A stretch of DNA of 64,000 bases from CAYREX01 sp964423505 (lineage in GTDB: Bacteria; Fermentibacterota; Fermentibacteria; Fermentibacterales; JCC-6), in contig CAYREX010000002.1 of assembly GCA_964423505.1 (NCBI GenBank), positions 124,001-188,000 of the forward strand, given 5' to 3'. The position numbers and the translations under genes were made by a program. Under the pieces are notes generated by a model. That model saw only the letters and a program-made list of their open reading frames with translations, ran no database searches and was not told the DNA's origin. This document shows positions 52,625-61,276 of this stretch, piece by piece; the stretch's first letter is position 1; each line of letters opens with the position of its first letter.

Positions 52625-53445
52625 CGGTCCTCCGCTGTCCCTTCCGGCGCCTCTCCCGGCCGCGTCGTGGTCGCGGGAGCGGGTACCGGTACGGTGTCTC
52701 CGTGGAACGGGCAGTGGATGCCCGCCGGGGTCAGCCCGTAGTAGGAGTAGCCGCTGACCGGGCAGCGGTAGCCGCCCCTGCTGCCAAGCCTGCCGCCGGT
52801 GGTCTCGTAGACCTCGGCGAAGCTCTCCGGGTACGGATGACCCTCCTCGATGTACCCGGCCAGCATCAGGGCCAGGCTCTCCCTCCTGGCCGCGCACTCC
52901 CCTCCGGAGAGGGGGATGCCCTCACCCAGGTGACCGGACCGGCAGACCAACCTGCCCTCCTCCGTGGAGTAGGGCTCGCCGGAGACCGGGCAGGAGAACC
53001 CGGATGCCGGAGCCCCCTGCGCTATCTCGCCCAGGTGCTCCATGGCGTAGGCGCTGCAGGTCATGGTGGCGCTCCCGAGGAGGTTGTCGAGCGAGCTGTC
53101 GCCGCCGACCCGCCACTCCCCGCCGGGCCCCTCGCGGAGCCATACCGTCCTGGTGTCGCCCGCCGGCAGCCGTGCCGATACCCGCATGCCCCTGACCGAG
53201 GCACCCTCGGCGGTGAGCCGGGCATCCGCCGGGGCTCCCTGCAGACCGGAGACGAAGCCGGGGGAGACCAGCCCGGCCAGGCTGTCGGTCAGCATGCCGC
53301 AGGCTTCCGCGTGGTCACCGCGGTCCAGGGCGGAGAGCCAGTCGGCAGCCCGGCCTCGCAGCGCCAGCCCGGTGCTCCCGCTTCTTGCCAGGAGAGCCGC
53401 CGCCAGGCAGACGAGGAGGAGCAGCAGCGGGGCGAGCCTGCGCAT
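52621..53445 (-). CDS. Secreted protein with two Cys-pair (zinc-ribbon-like) repeats
   Basis: A 274-residue protein, not recognised. An N-terminal signal or anchor (LLLLLVCLAAALLA) leads to an alpha/beta domain of about 120 residues like SnoaL/NTF2-type lipoprotein domains (DWLSALDRGDHAEACGMLTD; TRTVWLREGPGGEWRV). Then two similar blocks, FSCPVSGEPYSTEEGRLVCRSGH and YRCPVSGYSYYGLTPAGIHCPFHGD (given here in part), look like prepilin-style CP..G.Y segments with Cys pairs. The C-terminus is Pro/Thr-rich. Coupled to rnd. Confidence 0.6.
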   Translation of the reverse strand: MRRLAPLLLLLVCLAAALLARSGSTGLALRGRAADWLSALDRGDHAEACGMLTDSLAGLVSPGFVSGLQGAPADARLTAEGASVRGMRVSARLPAGDTRTVWLREGPGGEWRVGGDSSLDNLLGSATMTCSAYAMEHLGEIAQGAPASGFSCPVSGEPYSTEEGRLVCRSGHLGEGIPLSGGECAARRESLALMLAGYIEEGHPYPESFAEVYETTGGRLGSRGGYRCPVSGYSYYGLTPAGIHCPFHGDTVPVPAPATTTRPGEAPEGTAEDR

Positions 53446-53451
53446 GCGGGG

Positions 53452-54381
53452 CTAGCGCCCGCTCCCGCCGGTGGTGCCGGTGGTCCCGAAGAGGTCTCCC
53501 AGGTCGAGGCCGGTGCCGCTGACCATCAGCCCCCACTCCTTGTCCGCGTTCTCCCCGTCGAAGCGGTAGTAGACGTCCACGGTCAGGTCCATGCCGGAGT
53601 TGGCCAGGCGGAATCCGCCCCTCAGGTCGTACGTCGAGGTCGACGTGTTCTCCAGGGTCTCCGTCGTCCCGCCGGAGCGCATGTCCACGTCTCCCCTGGT
53701 CGCTATCTCCGCACCTATCCGCACGTCCAGCTCCGGGTTCGCCGGGTAGACCAGGAAGCCGCTCAGGCGGAGCTGCACCGGCGGCCGGGTCTCCGCCGAG
53801 TCCTTCGGCATGGAGGGGAGCGCGTCCCATGCCCAGAAGCTCATCCTCAGCCCGGCCGTGGCATCGATGCGGGGTCCGCCCTCGGCGCCCAGTGGATGAC
53901 TGAGGGTGGCGGCGCCGTCCAGGGCCAGGTGCGGGTCCCCCTCCCGGTAGCCGCCGCTCTCGAGAGCGCCCTTGAGCGGCAGCCTGAGGCCGCCCCTGAG
54001 TATGAGAGTCGGCGTCCTGGTTATCCATCCGTCCAGCGTCAGCCAGGGGTCTGCTATCCCTATGCCGGTGGAGTCGTTGGGCCCGGACGTCTGCAGGTAG
54101 CCGGGCAGGAGGACGGAGACGGTGTGGTTGCCCGTCAGCCCGTACCTGCCCGCTGCGAGGAACCTGACCACTCCCAGGGAGGGCTCGTAATCGTAGAGCT
54201 GGCTGTTGCCCAGCGTGTCCGTCTCCCAGTACTGGCTGGCGGAGAAGTAGCCGAGGGCGATGTCTCCGTCGGCGCCCATGGCGGGCAGGACCTCCGTCAG
54301 GTTGTCGTAGTAGAGCGGGTCGTAGGCGGCAGCCGTCCCGGCCAGCGCAAGGAGAGCGGCTGCTGTGATGAGCTGCCTCAT
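53452..54381 (-). CDS. Predicted outer-membrane beta-barrel protein
   Basis: A 309-residue protein with a signal peptide (LALAGTAAA) and alternating amphipathic strands ending in aromatic residues, such as VSVLLPGYLQT, LILRGGLRLPL, IDATAGLRMSFWAW and MDLTVDVYYRFDG. The last about 20 residues are Gly/Thr-rich. No domain is recognised by sequence; the pattern fits a transporter-like or MetA-pathway phenol-degradation-type barrel. First gene of the six-gene operon, divergent from the OmpA-fusion gene. GGAGG precedes the ATG. Confidence 0.65.
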   Translation of the reverse strand: MRQLITAAALLALAGTAAAYDPLYYDNLTEVLPAMGADGDIALGYFSASQYWETDTLGNSQLYDYEPSLGVVRFLAAGRYGLTGNHTVSVLLPGYLQTSGPNDSTGIGIADPWLTLDGWITRTPTLILRGGLRLPLKGALESGGYREGDPHLALDGAATLSHPLGAEGGPRIDATAGLRMSFWAWDALPSMPKDSAETRPPVQLRLSGFLVYPANPELDVRIGAEIATRGDVDMRSGGTTETLENTSTSTYDLRGGFRLANSGMDLTVDVYYRFDGENADKEWGLMVSGTGLDLGDLFGTTGTTGGSGR

Positions 54382-54430
54382 CCGTTCACCTCCAGTCCGG
54401 GGGCGGCCGTCGCCGGTCGGGCGCAGCCTG

Positions 54431-54459
54431 TTGACAAGGATTCACCCCGTTTTTCTAAT
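54431..54459 (+). promoter_or_regulatory. Promoter of the first OmpA-fusion gene
   Basis: TTGACA at 54431-54436, 17-base spacer, TCTAAT at 54454-54459. A near-consensus vegetative promoter about 75 bases before the ATG at 54535, which has AAAGGAA as binding site. Fits strong expression of an abundant outer-membrane protein. Confidence 0.7.
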
Positions 54460-54534
54460 AGCACGAAGGAAGCTGCGCAAGCTGTACAGCCGGTTCCTGG
54501 CCTTCCGACCGGCATTTTCCCGAAAGGAAACACC

Positions 54535-56514
54535 ATGTCGCGACATCATCACTGGTCTTTGCTGGCGCTGCTGCTGATGCCGGCGCTGGCTCTGGCCATA
54601 CCGTCGTCGCTGGGCTTCACGGGGGTCTGGAAGACCCTCGACGCCAGGACGATAGGGGCCAACGAGATAGCCTTCAACCTACTGCTGAGCTACTACAGCG
54701 CCGCCGACCAGATGGACGTCCCCTACTACCCGCAGGGCAGCTCCGTCGACACCATCCTCTCCGTCGAGGACAAGGAGCTGTTCGGCAGGGGAACCTTCAA
54801 CGTGGCGTACGGCATCACCGACTTCCTCGAGGGCTCCATCCAGCTCAAGTACCTGGGCACCTACTACCAGAGGGAGGACGTCGCCCCCAGGAGCCAGACC
54901 GCCGGCGAATGGGACGGTGCGCACGGCCTCGGCGACGCGATGGTCGGACTGAAGGCCGGTTTCTGCCCCACGCCGAGCAACGAGGTGCTCTGGCTGGGCC
55001 TGGCCAACTGGTACCAGTTCGCGCCGAGGCAGAACGAGACGGTCACCGTAAGCGACTACGACGGTCGCTTCGCTCCCGGCATGCCCCTCTACACGATGAG
55101 ACGACCAATGCTGTCGACCGGTCACACCACTTTCGGTATCGACGGGCTAGTGACCCTGGACATGGTGAACATCTGGTCGACAACTCCGTTCAGGTTCCAC
55201 CTGAACGCCGGGTACGCCATAGCCAAGCAGTCGATAGGGATGACGGACTACAGGATAACCGGCCCCGGCGCCTACTCAGACTCTCAGTACGTCAGCGCCG
55301 AGGTGGAGGACAACATCGTCAACCTCGGGCTCGCGGTGGAGTTCCCTACCCAGTTCGCCATCATCTTCTCCGAGGTCGATGTAACCACACACCTGGACCG
55401 TGACGTGAACAGCACCGTAGCCTACTTCAGGCCGGGCATCCGGTTCCTGAACAAGGCGGCCATAGTCGACGTGGTCTTCCACCTGGGCCTCAGCGACTTC
55501 GACCCCACCTACTTCGACTTCGGCCACGGGCTCTACCAGAGCGGCAGCGTCTCCATGCCCGAGCGGGAGCAGCGGGCGCCGCTGCCCATGGGCGGCACCT
55601 ACGACTGGGGGGTCTCGGTCGGGTTCGGGTTCTCCTCCGACATGATAGACCGCGGGCCCACCGTGACCACCGGCACCATATCCGGGATGGTCACCGGGAT
55701 GGAGAGCGGAGAGCCGCTCAGCGCCACCGTGTCATTCCCCGGGACCGCCGTCGGCGGCGTGAGCACCGACTCGGTCACCGGCTTCTACACCGCCACGGTT
55801 CCGGAGGGCAGCGTCCCGGTTACGGTCGCCACCTCCGGCTACGCGCCCAAGTCGGCAACCGTGGTCCTCGAGGCGGGGCAGGACGTTGTGGTGGACTTCC
55901 AGCTCGAAAAGAACACGGGCCAGATAGCCGGCACCATCACGGAGTTCGAGAACGGCGACCCGCTGGTCGGTACCGTCACCATCATCGACACGGAGGAGCC
56001 GATAACCGCGGAGGTCGGCGAGGACGGCGTCTTCCAGATGGGAGCTCCCGCCGGCACCTGGACCGTCTCCGCCTCGGCCGAGGGCTACGTCACGAAGTCG
56101 CAGCCGGTGGTCGTCCCGACGGACGAGACGGTCATAGTCGACTTCGTCCTGAGGCCGGCCCTGGAAGAGGGACAGGTGATGTCCTTCGACAACATCTACT
56201 TCGACGTGGGCAGCGCGAACCTCAGGCCCGAGTCCTACTCCATCCTGGACAACATGGTGGAGATACTCATGGCCAACCCGGACGCGCTGGTCCAGATAGC
56301 GGGTCACACCGACTCCGACGGCAGCGAGAGCTACAACCAGACCCTCTCGGAGCAGAGGGCCAACTCCGTCTTCACCTACCTGGTCCAGCACGGGGTCTCC
56401 GCGAGCAAGCTGACCACCGTGGGCTACGGCGAGAGCCAGCCGGTGGTGCCCAACACCAGTACCGAGAACAAGGCCCGGAACAGGAGGATCGAGTTCACGG
56501 TCCTCTCCATCTAG
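54535..56514 (+). CDS. Beta-barrel with two carboxypeptidase-regulatory-like domains and OmpA domain
   Basis: A 659-residue outer-membrane protein. Signal peptide to about 21 (ALALA); barrel of about 350 residues; two CarboxypepD_reg-like Ig domains (TISGMVTGMESGEPLSATVSFPG and QIAGTITEFENGDPLVGTVTI starts); then an OmpA/MotB domain (NIYFDVGSANLRPESYSIL, AGHTDSDGSESYNQTLSEQRA, NRRIEFTVLSI) with the Asp and Arg that bind diaminopimelate. The frame is open for 611 codons upstream, but ATG 54535 follows the promoter and AAAGGAA, so the rest is shadow. Likely a major envelope anchor. A paralog follows. Confidence 0.88.
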   Translation: MSRHHHWSLLALLLMPALALAIPSSLGFTGVWKTLDARTIGANEIAFNLLLSYYSAADQMDVPYYPQGSSVDTILSVEDKELFGRGTFNVAYGITDFLEGSIQLKYLGTYYQREDVAPRSQTAGEWDGAHGLGDAMVGLKAGFCPTPSNEVLWLGLANWYQFAPRQNETVTVSDYDGRFAPGMPLYTMRRPMLSTGHTTFGIDGLVTLDMVNIWSTTPFRFHLNAGYAIAKQSIGMTDYRITGPGAYSDSQYVSAEVEDNIVNLGLAVEFPTQFAIIFSEVDVTTHLDRDVNSTVAYFRPGIRFLNKAAIVDVVFHLGLSDFDPTYFDFGHGLYQSGSVSMPEREQRAPLPMGGTYDWGVSVGFGFSSDMIDRGPTVTTGTISGMVTGMESGEPLSATVSFPGTAVGGVSTDSVTGFYTATVPEGSVPVTVATSGYAPKSATVVLEAGQDVVVDFQLEKNTGQIAGTITEFENGDPLVGTVTIIDTEEPITAEVGEDGVFQMGAPAGTWTVSASAEGYVTKSQPVVVPTDETVIVDFVLRPALEEGQVMSFDNIYFDVGSANLRPESYSILDNMVEILMANPDALVQIAGHTDSDGSESYNQTLSEQRANSVFTYLVQHGVSASKLTTVGYGESQPVVPNTSTENKARNRRIEFTVLSI

Positions 56515-56581
56515 GCCACGGCCCATGCGCCGGGGAGGGCCCCGCCCTCCCCGGCCACCCCCACGCGGGAAGAGGTCCCGT

Positions 56582-58516
56582 ATGCGCGGTTCGCCACGGC
56601 TGAGCCCACCGGCGCTCCCGGCCGTCCTCCTGCTCCTCGCCTCGGCCGCGGCCGCGCTGCCCGGGCTCTACGGAGTGAGGGGCATGTACAGGACCGTCTC
56701 CGCCATGACCCCCGAGGCGGGCAGCTACTCCTTCTTCGTCTCGGTCCTCTACCAGAAGGCGGCCGTCGACGACACGGTCGGCTTCGTCCGGCCCACCTTC
56801 CCTCCGATAGACACCACGCTTGCCATCGGCGACACCGAGCACTACCTGGACGGGACCCTGCAACTGGGCCTGGCCGTGACCGACGAGGTGGAGGCGGGCT
56901 TCACCGTCGACTACCTGGCCAACGGGTACCAGTACGACCAGGTCCACCCGCGGGGGGACTTCGTGGGCATCCTGGATATAGGGCACGGGTTCGGGCGGGC
57001 ACGGGCGGCGGTCAAGTACGGCATGGAGATGCCTGTTCCGGACCTGCACGCCGGGGGAATGCTCTGGCTGGGAGTTCCGCTCGGAGAGCCGGAGCCCGAC
57101 TCGGCCGGCGATTACGGCGGCTTCTGGGACAGGGGCGACCCCATGCTCCAGACCAGGCGCCCGTTCACCTCCACCGGAAGCGTCTCCTGGGGCATCATGG
57201 CCCTCGGCTCCTACCGCTACCCGCTCATGGGGGAGGACCTGGAGCTGGAGGGCAACCTGAACGTCGGCTACTGCGGTTTCGGCCAGGAGTACGGCGACTC
57301 GACCCTGGGGACGGTTTCCCGGACCGACGGCGCCGTGGACCTCGGCGTCGGGGTCTCCCTTAACGCGATACAGGCCTCCCTCTTCGTGGAGTACACGCTC
57401 AGGGCCTTCACCGGAAGGAGCTCGGACGCCTGGGGCAATCCGATGCGGCTGGGGGCAGGCCTGCGTCTCTTCGACCCGGACGGCTCATTCCTGGACGTAG
57501 TGGGGGAGCTGGGGTTGACCGGCTTCGACAGGCACGAGGCCGACCCCTACCGAACCGGCGAGCTGCCCCTTCCGGGGGGCATCCCCGGGGACTGGGGCCT
57601 GATGCTCTGCCTCGGGTTCGACCGGGGCATGGTGAGCAGGGATGACCTGGGAGGCACGGGAACGGTTGCCGGCACCGTCACCGACGCCTCCACCGGGCAG
57701 CCGCTCGACAGCGCCATGGTCTCCTTCCCGGGGAGCCCGGTCTCCCCCACCTACGCCGACCCGGTCACCGGTTTCTTCTCCGCGCCCGTGATAGCGGGGA
57801 CCGTGGTGGTGCAGGCGCAGGCGGACGGCTACGTCCCCCTCTCCTCGACCGTGACGGTGAGCCCGGGCAGGACCGCGACGACCGACTTCAGGATGGAGCC
57901 TGCGGCGCCGCCCGAGGGGACCGTGACCGGCACGGTCACGAGAGCCGCCACCGGCGAGCCGGTCGTGGCCACCGTCACCGACGAGTCGACGGGCAGGTCG
58001 GCGCAGACCGACGGCTCCGGCCTGTTCACGCTGGAGCTGCCCGAGGGCGCCAGGACCCTACGGGCCCAGGCGGAGGGGCTCCTTGCGGGTACCCAGACGG
58101 TCAGCGTCGAAGGCGGCGGGACTTCCACGGTGGACTTCGAGCTCGGCACCGCCCTGCAGCAGGGGCAGACCCTCTCCTTCGCCAACATCTACTTCGACAG
58201 CGGCAGCGACGTAATCCAGCCCTCCTCCTACGCCGTGCTGGACGAGATAGTGGAGCTCCTCCGGAGCAACTCTACCGTCACCGTCAGGGTAGTCGGCCAC
58301 ACCGATTCCGACGGCAGCGAGAGCTACAACCAGGACCTGAGCCGAAGGCGCGCCCAGAGCGTCAGGAGCTACCTGGTCCAGCGGGGGATAGGTTCGGAGA
58401 GGCTGACCACCTCCGGCATGGGCGAGACCCAGCCGGTGGCCTCCAACGCCACGGCCGCCGGAAAGGCCCAGAACAGGCGCATAGAGTTCGTGGTGACCTC
58501 TGCCCCCTGGCCTTAG
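56582..58516 (+). CDS. OmpA-fusion beta-barrel paralog
   Basis: A 644-residue paralog of the preceding gene with the same layout: signal peptide (LLLLASAAAA), barrel (GLYGVRGMYRTVSA on), two regulatory-like Ig domains (TVAGTVTDASTGQPLDSAMVSFPG and TVTGTVTRAATGEPVVATVTD starts) and an OmpA domain (NIYFDSGSDVIQPSSYAVL, GHTDSDGSESYNQDLSRRRA, NRRIEFVVTSA). ATG 56582 follows AAGAGG; the 19 codons before it are Pro/Arg-rich shadow. The stop overlaps that of the convergent NUDIX gene. Tandem duplication is evident. Confidence 0.87.
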   Translation: MRGSPRLSPPALPAVLLLLASAAAALPGLYGVRGMYRTVSAMTPEAGSYSFFVSVLYQKAAVDDTVGFVRPTFPPIDTTLAIGDTEHYLDGTLQLGLAVTDEVEAGFTVDYLANGYQYDQVHPRGDFVGILDIGHGFGRARAAVKYGMEMPVPDLHAGGMLWLGVPLGEPEPDSAGDYGGFWDRGDPMLQTRRPFTSTGSVSWGIMALGSYRYPLMGEDLELEGNLNVGYCGFGQEYGDSTLGTVSRTDGAVDLGVGVSLNAIQASLFVEYTLRAFTGRSSDAWGNPMRLGAGLRLFDPDGSFLDVVGELGLTGFDRHEADPYRTGELPLPGGIPGDWGLMLCLGFDRGMVSRDDLGGTGTVAGTVTDASTGQPLDSAMVSFPGSPVSPTYADPVTGFFSAPVIAGTVVVQAQADGYVPLSSTVTVSPGRTATTDFRMEPAAPPEGTVTGTVTRAATGEPVVATVTDESTGRSAQTDGSGLFTLELPEGARTLRAQAEGLLAGTQTVSVEGGGTSTVDFELGTALQQGQTLSFANIYFDSGSDVIQPSSYAVLDEIVELLRSNSTVTVRVVGHTDSDGSESYNQDLSRRRAQSVRSYLVQRGIGSERLTTSGMGETQPVASNATAAGKAQNRRIEFVVTSAPWP

Positions 58517-58941
58517 CGGTCCAGGGGAGCCGACTCTCCCGTCTCCAGGTAGCGCAGGTAGTCCCGCACCACAAGGCCGTGGTCGAATGCAAGCTCCTCC
58601 AGGGGCAGCCGGTCCAGTGAGAACGCCACTGCCTCCGCGGCGTCGTCGCCCCCCTCCGGCTCCCCCTCCGCCCGGCAGGCGTAGACCAGGCTGGCCGTGT
58701 CTCCCCGCGGGTCGCGCCAGGGGCGGGTGTAGGCGCCGAGCAGGGCCTCCACCTCTATCTCGAGCCCCGTCTCCTCCAGCGCTTCGCGTCTGACCGCCTC
58801 CAGGGCTGACTCCCCCGGGTCGACGAACCCGCCCGGCAGGGCCCAGCCGGCGGGGAGGTTCCTCCTGCGGACCAGCACGAGTCGCCTGCCCGGAAGGAGA
58901 ATGAGGGCGTCAACGGTGAGAAGCGGGGTAACCGGTCTCAT
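58513..58941 (-). CDS. NUDIX hydrolase
   Basis: A 142-residue pyrophosphohydrolase with a complete Nudix box (GGFVDPGESALEAVRREALEETGLEIE pattern, G-x5-E-x7-REUxEExGU) near residues 35-58. VDALILLPGRRLVLVRRRNLP at the start is typical of the ADP-ribose or NTP-cleaning subgroups. Substrate unknown. Diverges from the thioredoxin-like gene. Confidence 0.92.
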   Translation of the reverse strand: MRPVTPLLTVDALILLPGRRLVLVRRRNLPAGWALPGGFVDPGESALEAVRREALEETGLEIEVEALLGAYTRPWRDPRGDTASLVYACRAEGEPEGGDDAAEAVAFSLDRLPLEELAFDHGLVVRDYLRYLETGESAPLDR

Positions 58942-58951
58942 GCGGCCTCCA

Positions 58952-58971
58952 TTTGTTACGACTGGAACAAA
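58952..58971. promoter_or_regulatory. Inverted repeat in divergent intergenic region
   Basis: TTTGTT, eight bases, AACAAA between the NUDIX and thioredoxin-like genes; TGTATATAT follows about 20 bases on and could serve as -10 for the plus-strand gene. A small operator is possible. Confidence 0.3.
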
Positions 58972-59038
58972 GTCGCCTCGCAGTGTATATATCGGCAGAC
59001 CGTGCTGAGAGGCAAAACCGACCGACGGGAGGAGAGGG

Positions 59039-59473
59039 ATGAGATCGATCGGCTACGCTTCGGTGCTGCTGCTCGCGGGGCTGGTCACGGCCGCCTGCGG
59101 GAGCGGCGAGGGAACCGAGACCGCCGCCAACGAGTGGTATCACACCTGGGACGAGGCCGTCGCCGTGGCGGAGGAGACCGGCAAGCCACTGCTGATAGAC
59201 ATGTACGCCGACTGGTGCGGCCCCTGCGTGACACTGGGAGAGGAGTACTTCCCCAGCGAGGAGATGCAGCCGGTGCTTTCGAGCTTCGTCCTGCTGAAGC
59301 TGGACGTGGACACGGAGGAGGGCGGCACCTACGCCCAGCGGTACGGCGTCTCCGCCATCCCGTGCGTGGTCATCGCAAGGGCGGACGGCACTGAGATAGA
59401 CCGCATCGTGGGCACCACCCCCACGGTGGCCGCGTACGTCTCCGCCCTGGAGGACATCCTGGCAGGAATCTAG
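59039..59473 (+). CDS. Thioredoxin-fold lipoprotein
   Basis: A 144-residue lipoprotein (lipobox VTAAC, Cys 20) with a thioredoxin domain: WCGPC at 59-63 and the cis-Pro loop SAIPC near 107. It resembles the DsbD C-terminal/thioredoxin_7 group (DEAVAVAEETGKPLLIDMYADWCGPC region), so it is probably a periplasmic thiol-disulfide reductant. The Cys right after the cis-Pro is unusual. An ATG with GGAG upstream supports the start. Confidence 0.88.
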   Translation: MRSIGYASVLLLAGLVTAACGSGEGTETAANEWYHTWDEAVAVAEETGKPLLIDMYADWCGPCVTLGEEYFPSEEMQPVLSSFVLLKLDVDTEEGGTYAQRYGVSAIPCVVIARADGTEIDRIVGTTPTVAAYVSALEDILAGI

Positions 59474-59542
59474 CCGTACCGCCTACTACTTTAATCCATC
59501 TTTCTAAAAACAACGGACTAAACAACCTGCGCTGACGAGAAG

Positions 59543-59567
59543 AGGGGGAGCCGGGAAGGCTCCCCCT
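59543..59567 (-). terminator. Strong hairpin downstream of the C13 peptidase gene
   Basis: AGGGGGAGCC (59543-59552) and GGCTCCCCCT (59558-59567) are a perfect ten-pair stem with a five-base loop. It lies between two converging genes and could serve both. No T-run follows. Confidence 0.5.
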
Positions 59568-59648
59568 GCTCGATGACTACGCTATCGCGGAAGCGTGTCG
59601 TGCCGCGCACGCGGCAGCCTGCCGGCCGACCGCGAGGCGCGTGGCACG

Positions 59649-61202
59649 TTAGAAACGCACCGCCCTTAGCGTCTCCACATGCTCGCCCGCGCGGAGTCGG
59701 ATGACGTAGACTCCCGATGCGAGAGCGTCGGCGTCCCAGGCCACGCTGTGGTCGCCCCTCTCCAGCTCGCCGCTGACCAGGGTCTGTATCCTGCGGCCGG
59801 CGAGGTCGAACACGGAGAGCTCGACCGCCGAGGGCGCGCTGAGGCCGAAGGTCACCGCCGTGCCGGAGCCCACCGGGTTGCCGGCGATGGCGAGGCCGGA
59901 CACCGGAGGTGGTATGGGGCTGCCGAGCTCCTCGACCCCCGGAGGCGGTATGAGGCCGCCGAGCCAGTAGTCGGAGCCGCAGGAGTCCGGGTCGTCGTCG
60001 TACTGCGGGTGCTCCTGGCCACTCTGGGCGTAGGAGTCCCAGGCGTATGCGCAGTCCCAGGCCTCGCCGTAGTCGACGTATCCGTCGCTGTTGGCGTCGG
60101 GATCCCACGGGAGGGGACCGCCGGGATAATCGCCGCCCGGGGGGACCGAGCCGTGATGGGCGCCTGTCCACCAGTAGACCCACTCGTCGTAGTCGGGGTA
60201 GGTAGCTCCCGCCCAGGAGGACTCGTATGCGTTGGCGGCGGAGCCGAAGGTGCGCGGCTCCTGACCGGGGGCCGGGCAGACCTCGTTCATGAAGCCGCCG
60301 GAGAAGCACTGCTCCATTATGACGTGCAGCGAGGCGCAGTCGAAGGTGTCTATGAAGGTGTCGAAGACGTCGTCGTCCAGAGTCTGGCTGTTCCAGAGGT
60401 TCAGGTAGACCTCGGGAGGGCTGTCAACGAGCTTACCGTTGCCGCCGTGGTCGGTGCAGTAGTACAGCACGTGGTCGTCGGGGCCGGCCAACGCGGCCAT
60501 CTCCGCCATGGCGTTGTTGACGCTGCCCAGGGTCGCGTCGTAGTCGAAGTCGTCTATCCCGTCGCCGTCCAGGTCCGGGTCGGAGTTCTGTCCGCCGGAC
60601 TGGTCGGGGCTGGGGTCGAGGCCGTCGGCGAAGCAGATGATGATGTCGTCGTTGGTGTAGCCGTAGTCCTGCGTCAGTGTCAGGTAGAGGAACTGCACGT
60701 CGCCGTAGTACCTGATGTGGTTGTTGCCGGAGTTCGCGCCGCCGGAGACTATCAGGGCCTTGCAGTTCTCGACGTCGGTCACCATCGGGTTCGGCTCGAA
60801 CCAGTCGAGGAGACGTGACCGTACGTCGACCGTGCCGTGGTCGGGCAGGCAGGTGTACTCCATGGTCATCCGGGGCATGAGCTCGGGAGGGGTGGTCAGC
60901 TCCACCACCTCCATCGTGCCGTCCTGGGCCACGAAGACCCACCTGCAGGGGTGCTCCCAGTTGGCGTAGGCCATGTCGTCCACCAGGACGAGCCAGGAGT
61001 CGAATGGCACCGTCACCTCGTCGTGCCAGGAGAGCACCGTCTCCCCCTCGGAGAGGATGCGGTGGCCCGAGTAGATGGACCGACCCCCGACGTCGCCGTC
61101 CAGCATCTCGTCCAGCACGTACCTCGCGGCATCGTGCGGGGTGTCGAGCTGCGCGGCGAGGGCAGCCACCGGCAGGGCGCAGAGCAGAATCAGATACCTC
61201 AT
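59649..61202 (-). CDS. Secreted legumain-like (C13) peptidase with sorting domain
   Basis: A 517-residue secreted cysteine peptidase of clan CD. Signal peptide MRYLILLCALPVAALA; the catalytic pair is His in YYCTDHGGNG (about residue 252) and Cys in VIMEQCFSGGF (about 299), each at the end of a hydrophobic strand, as in legumains and caspases. A DLDGDGIDDFDYD loop may bind calcium. The C-terminal about 80 residues (GNPVGSGTAVTF to GVYVIRLRAGEHVETL) form a FlgD-like/type IX-style sorting domain. ATG 61202 follows GGAGG; an ATG 11 codons earlier has none. Possibly an Asn-specific surface protease. Confidence 0.83.
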   Translation of the reverse strand: MRYLILLCALPVAALAAQLDTPHDAARYVLDEMLDGDVGGRSIYSGHRILSEGETVLSWHDEVTVPFDSWLVLVDDMAYANWEHPCRWVFVAQDGTMEVVELTTPPELMPRMTMEYTCLPDHGTVDVRSRLLDWFEPNPMVTDVENCKALIVSGGANSGNNHIRYYGDVQFLYLTLTQDYGYTNDDIIICFADGLDPSPDQSGGQNSDPDLDGDGIDDFDYDATLGSVNNAMAEMAALAGPDDHVLYYCTDHGGNGKLVDSPPEVYLNLWNSQTLDDDVFDTFIDTFDCASLHVIMEQCFSGGFMNEVCPAPGQEPRTFGSAANAYESSWAGATYPDYDEWVYWWTGAHHGSVPPGGDYPGGPLPWDPDANSDGYVDYGEAWDCAYAWDSYAQSGQEHPQYDDDPDSCGSDYWLGGLIPPPGVEELGSPIPPPVSGLAIAGNPVGSGTAVTFGLSAPSAVELSVFDLAGRRIQTLVSGELERGDHSVAWDADALASGVYVIRLRAGEHVETLRAVRF

Positions 61203-61276
61203 GCTTCCTCCAGCCGTTTCCGGGTTGTCACGCAATGTCTGTACCGCTTCATACTAAGCCCTGCGGCGATCCCGCG

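Noticed and set aside
52702..54534. A continuous open frame of 611 codons upstream of the first OmpA-fusion gene, which would make a 1270-residue protein
   Set aside because: It runs antisense through two well-supported genes, has shadow-like composition, and the real gene has its own promoter, ribosome site and signal peptide at 54535.
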